Positions 16,774-20,519 of a DNA stretch of 20,519 nucleotides are shown one piece after another. The position numbers were made by a program, and so were the translations under genes. Positions within the stretch are counted from its first letter, which is position 1, and every line of letters begins with the position of its first letter. Location of the stretch: the NCBI GenBank assembly GCA_021151805.1, contig JAGKWN010000069.1, positions 1 to 20,519 of the forward strand. The letters run 5' to 3'. The DNA comes from Cytophagaceae bacterium (GTDB lineage: Bacteria; Bacteroidota; Bacteroidia; Cytophagales; Cytophagaceae). The notes beneath the pieces are model-generated. The model searched no databases and was not told the DNA's origin. It worked only from the letters and a program-made list of their open reading frames with translations.

Positions 16774-16843
16774 CAGCTCTTCGGAATTTGCAATTCCGAA
16801 GCCAGATAAAAAGGGATTTATAATCCCTTCTAGTAAAAATTAA
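16774..16843 (+). repeat. Intact REP unit (direct-repeat partner A)
   Basis: The core hairpin CTTCGGAATT-TGC-AATTCCGAAG (16779-16801) is followed by CCAGATAA, a second hairpin AAGGGATT-TAT-AATCCCTT (16811-16829) and the tail TAGTAAAAATTAA. It matches 17224-17293 at 65 of 70 positions by hand alignment. Confidence 0.85.
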
Positions 16844-16846
16844 TGC

Positions 16847-16877
16847 AGCTCTTCGGAATTACAAATTCCGAAGAGCT
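16847..16877. repeat. REP palindrome at right end of composite element copy 2
   Basis: Perfect 14-base arms, AGCTCTTCGGAATT and its complement, surround ACA. This extended version of the REP core lacks the CCAGATAA box. It lies beside the distal end of the structured element, as the REP at 8707 does in copy 1. Confidence 0.8.
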
Positions 16878-16910
16878 CTAATGTCATTTAGTTTAAGAAT
16901 TTGGTAGAAC

Positions 16911-17199
16911 ATAAAAAAGTCTTCCTTTCTTAACTCTATAGTTCTTTCTTTTTTATTATTGTTCTTTTGCTACCGCTGATGCGGGACAGGCTATGATGCA
17001 AAAGAACCAAAAGATCAAGGCTTATTTCAAATAAGCTAAAATTTTGGTTCATTCCGCAGAACGCTACAAAACCGTCCTGAAAAAGGACTAGTTGTAGCGT
17101 TCCAAAAAGCTCCATGAACCAAAATTTCTTAACGCAATTTGAAATGAGGCCGTTGGAATTTGAGATAGTCTCTCATTAACTGAACTAACGACATTGAAT
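16911..17199 (-). repeat. Structured dispersed element of ~290 bases, copy 2
   Basis: Reverse-complement counterpart of 8393-8678. It keeps the two stem-loops: the long stalk with ATTTTGGTTCAT-type arms (about 17041-17129) and the GTTCTTTTGC/GCAAAAGAAC stem (16961-16970 and 16998-17007). The centre of the long stalk has diverged between copies while the arms are conserved. REPs lie on both sides. Confidence 0.85.
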
Positions 17200-17200
17200 C

Positions 17201-17293
17201 GCAGCTCTTCGGAATTTGCAATGCAGCTCTTCGGAATTTGTAATTCCGAAGCCAGATAAGAAGGGATTTGCAATCCCTTTTAGTAAAAATTAA
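17201..17293 (+). repeat. Truncated REP followed by intact REP unit upstream of RAYT
   Basis: A 22-base REP start (17201-17222) breaks off after AATTTGCAAT and is followed at once by a complete REP unit (17224-17293): core CTTCGGAATT-TGT-AATTCCGAAG, CCAGATAA, hairpin AAGGGATT-TGC-AATCCCTT (17261-17279) and tail. Its first 36 bases are exactly repeated in inverted orientation at 17910-17945, beyond the transposase gene. Confidence 0.85.
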
Positions 17294-17351
17294 CATTTGA
17301 TAAACTGTAAATAAATTGAGCATATGTAATTTGCAGTTTAATTTTTCATCT

Positions 17352-17882
17352 ATGGGGTTCACATATAAAATTTACGACCAGCAAAGCATTTACTACCTTA
17401 CCTGTACAGTACATCAATGGGTAGATGTATTTACAAGAAAAACGTATGTCGATATACTTATTAATAGCTTAAAGTATTGTCAAACAAATAAAGGACTTGA
17501 AATATACGCATGGGTAATTATGTCAAATCATTGTCATTTGATTGTTGGCAGTAGTAAAAATAATTTAAGCGATATCATTCGTGATTTCAAAAAATTTACT
17601 GCAAAAGAAATTATATCATGCATCGAAAATAATTTACATGAAAGTCGTAAAGATTGGTTGCTTTGGCTGCTTAAAAAAGATGGGCATATCTGGTTTTGGC
17701 AGGAAGGATATCATGCCAAAGAAATTCTTGCAAAAGAATTTTATCTGAATAAGGTAGATTATATACATTTAAATCCTGTTCGTGCAGGGATTGTAGAAAA
17801 GGAAGAAGATTATATTTGGAGCAGTTGTGGTGAAAGCTATGGAATCAGAAAAGGCTTGCTAAAGCTCAGTATTTATGAATAA
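17352..17882 (+). CDS. REP-associated tyrosine transposase (RAYT, Y1/HUH family)
   Basis: Single-strand DNA transposase-like protein of 176 residues of the IS200/TnpA-REP class, which nicks and joins REP hairpin DNA through a tyrosine. Seen: the HUH metal site His60-Cys61-His62 in MSNHCHLIV (58-65), WQEGYHAKE (116-124), and YLNKVDYIHLNPVRAGIV (131-148) with two candidate nucleophilic tyrosines (131 and 137). NPVRAGIV is a hallmark of RAYTs. The start is taken at ATG 17352; a TTG at 17316 would only add 12 residues that overlap repeat-flanking sequence. The gene is intact and framed by REPs in inverted orientation, 36 of 36 bases identical, the usual arrangement for a RAYT and its cognate REPs. 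It carries no passenger genes. Confidence 0.9.
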   Translation: MGFTYKIYDQQSIYYLTCTVHQWVDVFTRKTYVDILINSLKYCQTNKGLEIYAWVIMSNHCHLIVGSSKNNLSDIIRDFKKFTAKEIISCIENNLHESRKDWLLWLLKKDGHIWFWQEGYHAKEILAKEFYLNKVDYIHLNPVRAGIVEKEEDYIWSSCGESYGIRKGLLKLSIYE

Positions 17883-17886
17883 CACT

Positions 17887-17945
17887 AATTAAGGATTGCA
17901 AATCCTTAATTATCTGGCTTCGGAATTACAAATTCCGAAGAGCTG
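17887..17945 (-). repeat. Inverted REP unit downstream of RAYT
   Basis: Begins four bases after the transposase stop codon with the hairpin AATTAAGGATT-GCA-AATCCTTAATT (17887-17911), then the REP core in reverse orientation. Bases 17910-17945 are the exact reverse complement of 17224-17259. The second-hairpin stem differs from the upstream copy (AAGGATT in place of AAGGGATT) yet stays paired. Confidence 0.85.
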
Positions 17946-18055
17946 ATCTACTTGATATTGTTTGATAGAAGTATGCCGGACTTAATCTTTGGTGCAGTTA
18001 ATAAAAAGAAAAAATAAGATAATCTATGAAGATATCTATTTGATTAATTATCGGT

Positions 18056-18063
18056 TATCTTTG
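18056..18063 (+). promoter_or_regulatory. Candidate Bacteroidetes -7 element of the MFS gene
   Basis: TATCTTTG matches TAnnTTTG exactly, 79 bases before the preferred MFS start codon (34 before the longer alternative). A TTTG lies upstream at 18039-18042 but is closer than the usual -33 spacing. The -7 call is therefore tentative. Confidence 0.35.
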
Positions 18064-18142
18064 ATGTCTCAAAAAAGAAAACAGTAGGTAAACTTTCATG
18101 CCCGGTTTGCTGTTTCAAATTATTCCATTACGATTATTTATC

Positions 18143-19375
18143 ATGCGACATACACAAAATAAAAATCTGATTACACTGATCCTTGGTATGCTGGCTACTG
18201 TTTCGCCTTTTGCCATTGATTTTTATCTTCCTGCTTTTTCACAAATTGCCGAAGAGCTTAACACAAGTACTGCACGGATCTCGCTTTCAGTATCCAGCTA
18301 TTTCATTGGTATGGCGCTGGGGCAGCTCATCTACGGACCTTTACTGGATCGCTATGGAAGGAAGCCGCCACTCTATGCCGGACTACTGATTTTTATTATT
18401 GCCAGTCTTGGATGTACGCTTTCACATCGGGTAGAGCTTCTAATAGGCCTGCGTTTCATACAGGCCCTGGGCGGTAGTGTAGCAGGCGTTGCTGCCATGG
18501 CCATGGTGAAAGATTTCTTTCCACCATCTCAGGGACCGAGAATCTTTGCCATGCTGATCCTGACGATTGGATTGTCTCCGTTACTTGCACCAAGCATTGG
18601 TGGCTTTGTGGCTGCGGCCTTTAACTGGAAAGCAGTCTTTGTCTTGTTGGCATTGATTGCATTGTTTGCCATGCTGATTGTATTTCTTTTCTTACCCGAA
18701 GGACAGGAGCCGGATAGGGAAGTTACGCTGAAGGTGAAGCCCATGGCAAAAACATATCTGGCTATCCTTTCAGATACGCAGTTTTTTACCTATACGGTTG
18801 CAGGGTCTTTTGCATTCGCTACACTGTTTATTTATGTGGCAGGGTCACCTATTGTGTTTATAGAATTGTTCAAGGTGAGTCCGCAGATATACGGAGCTAT
18901 CTTTGCATTTCTCTCTGTTGGTTTTATTGGTGCGAGCCAGGTAAATATTCTGCTGGTAAGAAAATTCAGCAGTAATCAGATCTTTCGTTTCGCATTGTTT
19001 GTACAAGTGTTTGCAGGCTTTGTTTTCCTGGCCCTTGCCTGGGCCGGATGGATGGGTTTGTATTCAACCATATTCATGCTCTTTATTTTCCTGAGCTGTG
19101 TAGGATTGATCAACCCTAATGCATCTACATTGGCGCTTGCACCTTTTACAAAGAATGTAGGGAGTGCCGCAGCCATGCTGGGTTGCTCGCAGATTGGTAT
19201 TGCTGCCCTGGCTTCCATTGCTGTTGGAATGTTTGAGGCTGCAAGCATTCTGCCAATGATCGCGTCCATGGTTGCGACGGCTGCATTTGCTTTGTTTCTA
19301 TTGCTAAGCGGTGAAAAGAAAATGAATGGGAAAATTGTTACCGGAGAAGCGGGAAGCGGAGCTGCTATACATTAA
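18143..19375 (+). CDS. Bcr/CflA-type MFS drug efflux transporter
   Basis: Inner-membrane proton-driven efflux pump of the major facilitator superfamily (DHA1, Bcr/CflA subfamily), 410 residues with about 12 hydrophobic segments. Seen: the subfamily N-terminal motif PFAIDFYLPAF in the first helix, and the MFS motif A loop GQLIYGPLLDRYGRKP between helices 2 and 3. A longer reading frame begins at ATG 18098, adding 15 residues. ATG 18143 is preferred because MRHTQNKN gives the short polar start usual for the family. It probably exports drugs or small metabolites; the substrate is unknown. It appears monocistronic, downstream of the RAYT locus, with a possible promoter at 18056. Confidence 0.9.
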   Translation: MRHTQNKNLITLILGMLATVSPFAIDFYLPAFSQIAEELNTSTARISLSVSSYFIGMALGQLIYGPLLDRYGRKPPLYAGLLIFIIASLGCTLSHRVELLIGLRFIQALGGSVAGVAAMAMVKDFFPPSQGPRIFAMLILTIGLSPLLAPSIGGFVAAAFNWKAVFVLLALIALFAMLIVFLFLPEGQEPDREVTLKVKPMAKTYLAILSDTQFFTYTVAGSFAFATLFIYVAGSPIVFIELFKVSPQIYGAIFAFLSVGFIGASQVNILLVRKFSSNQIFRFALFVQVFAGFVFLALAWAGWMGLYSTIFMLFIFLSCVGLINPNASTLALAPFTKNVGSAAAMLGCSQIGIAALASIAVGMFEAASILPMIASMVATAAFALFLLLSGEKKMNGKIVTGEAGSGAAIH

Positions 19376-19431
19376 CAACAAATCCCAAATAACAAATTTT
19401 AAATTCCAAATAACAAAAAACAAATTCCAAA
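19376..19431 (+). repeat. Near-tandem A-rich repeat (CAAATTCCAAATAACAAA type)
   Basis: Three imperfect units built on AAATtCCAAATAACAAA follow the MFS stop codon closely. Similar simple repeats are common at gene ends in unrelated bacteria. Read through, they give the recognisable spurious peptide pattern KFQITNNKFQ. Confidence 0.6.
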
Positions 19432-19548
19432 CTCAGACTGGTACTCGTTATTTATTACCTATAGTATTGTATTATAACGAATATGAATTTCGAAGAAACG
19501 AATTCCTATCTTCTTTGGAAAAGTTATAGATATGAATTCATGATTCAA

Positions 19549-19581
19549 ACCGATGCCATGGCTTTAAGCGATGGCATCGGT
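19549..19581. repeat. 33-base palindromic repeat (copy 2)
   Basis: The reverse complement of this segment equals the palindrome at 5815-5847 except at one base, which places a single mismatch in the stem. It lies about 170 bases beyond the MFS gene. Two copies 13.7 kb apart indicate a dispersed element. Confidence 0.8.
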
Positions 19582-19916
19582 TGTGTATACAAGAAGTATA
19601 ATCTATATTTTTGAGAACCTTCGCATCCTTTACGGCTAAGTAAATACATACTCCATTGTGATTTTCAATACCAAAAAAACAGTAGTGTTTAGGCATCCAA
19701 TAAAAATATATCGTTCGCATCTTTCAATTTAAATCAATTTGTTGTATTTTATTAATGATATACAAAATTGCTAATCCATTCATTCAATGGAGTATGTTTC
19801 TGCTTTAAAAATGTTTATTCTATTTTTTTGAATTTTGAGTGTGTTAAATGCTCATTTTACAACTTTCATGAATCGTTTTTCGTATAGAGATGTGCAACAA
19901 AGTAAATAGGTGATTG

Positions 19917-20384
19917 ATGGGCTTTTTTGATAGCTTTTTTAAAGAAAAATACAATTGGGAAGAGGTAAAACATTCTGAACAGGCATACCCGATAAATTCT
20001 ATTTCGCTTATTACTATCAAAACAGAAAATGTTGAGCTTACCACAGGTTGGATTGACAAAGGATATGAGCATTATTCATTTAAGAAATACTGTCCGTATA
20101 ACTTTTTGATATTGGTTAATCTGGATGGTAAAGAAGATGCTGCCAACATGCAAACTATAGAAGATTATTTTGCAGATATGCTACAAGAGGTTTGTATTGC
20201 ACATATGCTGGCCCGTGTTGTATCAAAAGATAGTATGAGCATTGAAATGTATCTGGATGATCGGGAAGCTGGAGTGAAGCAACTGAAGGCTATGCAGGAA
20301 GATGCTGCCAAACCTGCCTCTTTCGAATGGGAAGTATTATATGATCCTAAATGGAAGCTGGTGAAAGGGCTGATGCACCTTTGA
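19917..20384 (+). CDS. Small conserved-type protein, DUF695-like
   Basis: Protein of 155 residues of unknown function, predicted cytoplasmic: no signal peptide or membrane helix. The second half has the layout I associate with DUF695 domains: a hydrophobic strand (FLILVNL), an IEDYFADMLQE helix, a strand with ARVVSKDSMSIEMYLDD, and a late DPKW near the C-terminus. This is pattern recognition, not a search. The start is taken as ATG 19917; a TTG one codon upstream is possible. It is monocistronic, with no neighbour that suggests a role. Confidence 0.6.
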   Translation: MGFFDSFFKEKYNWEEVKHSEQAYPINSISLITIKTENVELTTGWIDKGYEHYSFKKYCPYNFLILVNLDGKEDAANMQTIEDYFADMLQEVCIAHMLARVVSKDSMSIEMYLDDREAGVKQLKAMQEDAAKPASFEWEVLYDPKWKLVKGLMHL

Positions 20385-20385
20385 T

Positions 20386-20417
20386 AATTATGAATTATAA
20401 ATTATAAATTATGAATT
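20386..20417 (+). repeat. Heptanucleotide tandem repeat
   Basis: Four units of AATTATG/AATTATA plus a partial unit start two bases after the stop codon of the DUF695-like gene. Seven-base A/T repeats of this kind are common intergenic microsatellites in bacteria. The array is close to self-complementary. Confidence 0.75.
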
Positions 20418-20519
20418 GAATGCTTTTAATTCTTCTGTGCGTAATTTATAAGCTTTTCATTAATTAAATAGTCATTTTTTATAGGAATTATTTTAGTAAG
20501 AAATCTCTGTATCAGGAAT

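Larger units (their letters stand above)
16753..17351. other. Repeat nest upstream of the RAYT gene
   Basis: A 599-base non-coding gap made almost entirely of repeats. In order: an intact REP unit (16774-16843), a palindromic REP (16847-16877), the structured ~290-base element in reverse orientation (16911-17199), a truncated REP (17201-17222) and an intact REP unit (17224-17293). The two intact REP units are direct repeats of 70 bases differing at five positions. Confidence 0.8.
19376..19916. other. Intergenic region downstream of the MFS gene
   Basis: A 541-base gap. It holds a short A-rich near-tandem repeat (19376-19431) and the second copy of the 33-base palindrome (19549-19581). The rest is A/T-rich with no recognisable gene or clear promoter for the following small gene. 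Confidence 0.65.

Noticed and set aside
16753..17945. Possible CRISPR array in the repeat nest
   Set aside because: The repeats are palindromic REPs in both orientations with uneven spacing and no unique spacers of constant length; there are no cas genes nearby.
18098..18142. Longer start for the MFS transporter at ATG 18098
   Set aside because: It would add a hydrophobic 15-residue stretch before the usual polar start; kept as an alternative only.
19538..19720. Minus-strand reading frame of 60 codons downstream of the MFS gene
   Set aside because: Overlaps the 33-base palindrome and has no recognisable motif; probably chance.
1..20519. tRNA or rRNA genes
   Set aside because: I saw no cloverleaf-like or ribosomal RNA sequence on either strand; the hairpins found are explained by repeats and terminators.

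Overview
The window looks like chromosomal DNA of a Bacteroidetes bacterium, most like a soil-type, polysaccharide-degrading Cytophaga relative. This is an impression from memory, not a database match. The reasons are two large secreted proteins ending in type IX secretion system (T9SS) C-terminal sorting domains, Ig-like modules of the kind found in Cytophaga/Flavobacterium surface proteins, an absence of Shine-Dalgarno sequences, and a few TAnnTTTG promoter elements of the Bacteroidetes type.

Layout. Bases 28-5688 (+) encode a 1886-residue secreted surface protein made of TIG/IPT domains, three blocks of exactly seven FG-GAP/VCBS repeats, three Ig-like modules and a sorting domain. It converges on a T9SS-secreted GH30-type glycosidase at 5963-8257 (-), with a double-faced terminator between them. 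Bases 8258-8951 hold repeats. Then come a membrane fatty acid desaturase (8952-10022, -), a repeat-bearing divergent spacer, and a KefB-like cation:proton antiporter (10523-11707, +). The antiporter converges, over another terminator of the same sequence family, on a three-gene minus-strand cluster at 12008-15936. That cluster reads aspartate ammonia-lyase, then type II asparaginase, then an outer-membrane porin-like protein. After it come a YidH/DUF202 membrane protein (16363-16752, +), a dense repeat nest around a REP-associated tyrosine transposase (RAYT, 17352-17882, +), a Bcr/CflA-type MFS efflux pump (18143-19375, +) and a small DUF695-like protein (19917-20384, +).

The most interesting metabolic unit is the asparaginase cluster. 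All three products carry an N-terminal export signal, including the aspartase, which is normally cytoplasmic. Together they would bring asparagine through the outer membrane, deamidate it to aspartate and deaminate that to fumarate, all in the periplasm.

The most interesting genome-structure signal is a REP-like repeat family with core CTTCGGAATTnnnAATTCCGAAG followed by CCAGATAA and a second small hairpin. It recurs in nearly every longer intergenic gap from 8.3 kb to 17.9 kb and frames the RAYT gene as identical 36-base inverted copies. It also brackets both copies of a roughly 290-base structured element. The RAYT, its REPs and this composite element look like one mobilisation system. Smaller dispersed palindromes also recur at distant gene ends, including a terminator pair with a compensatory base change and a 33-base palindrome.
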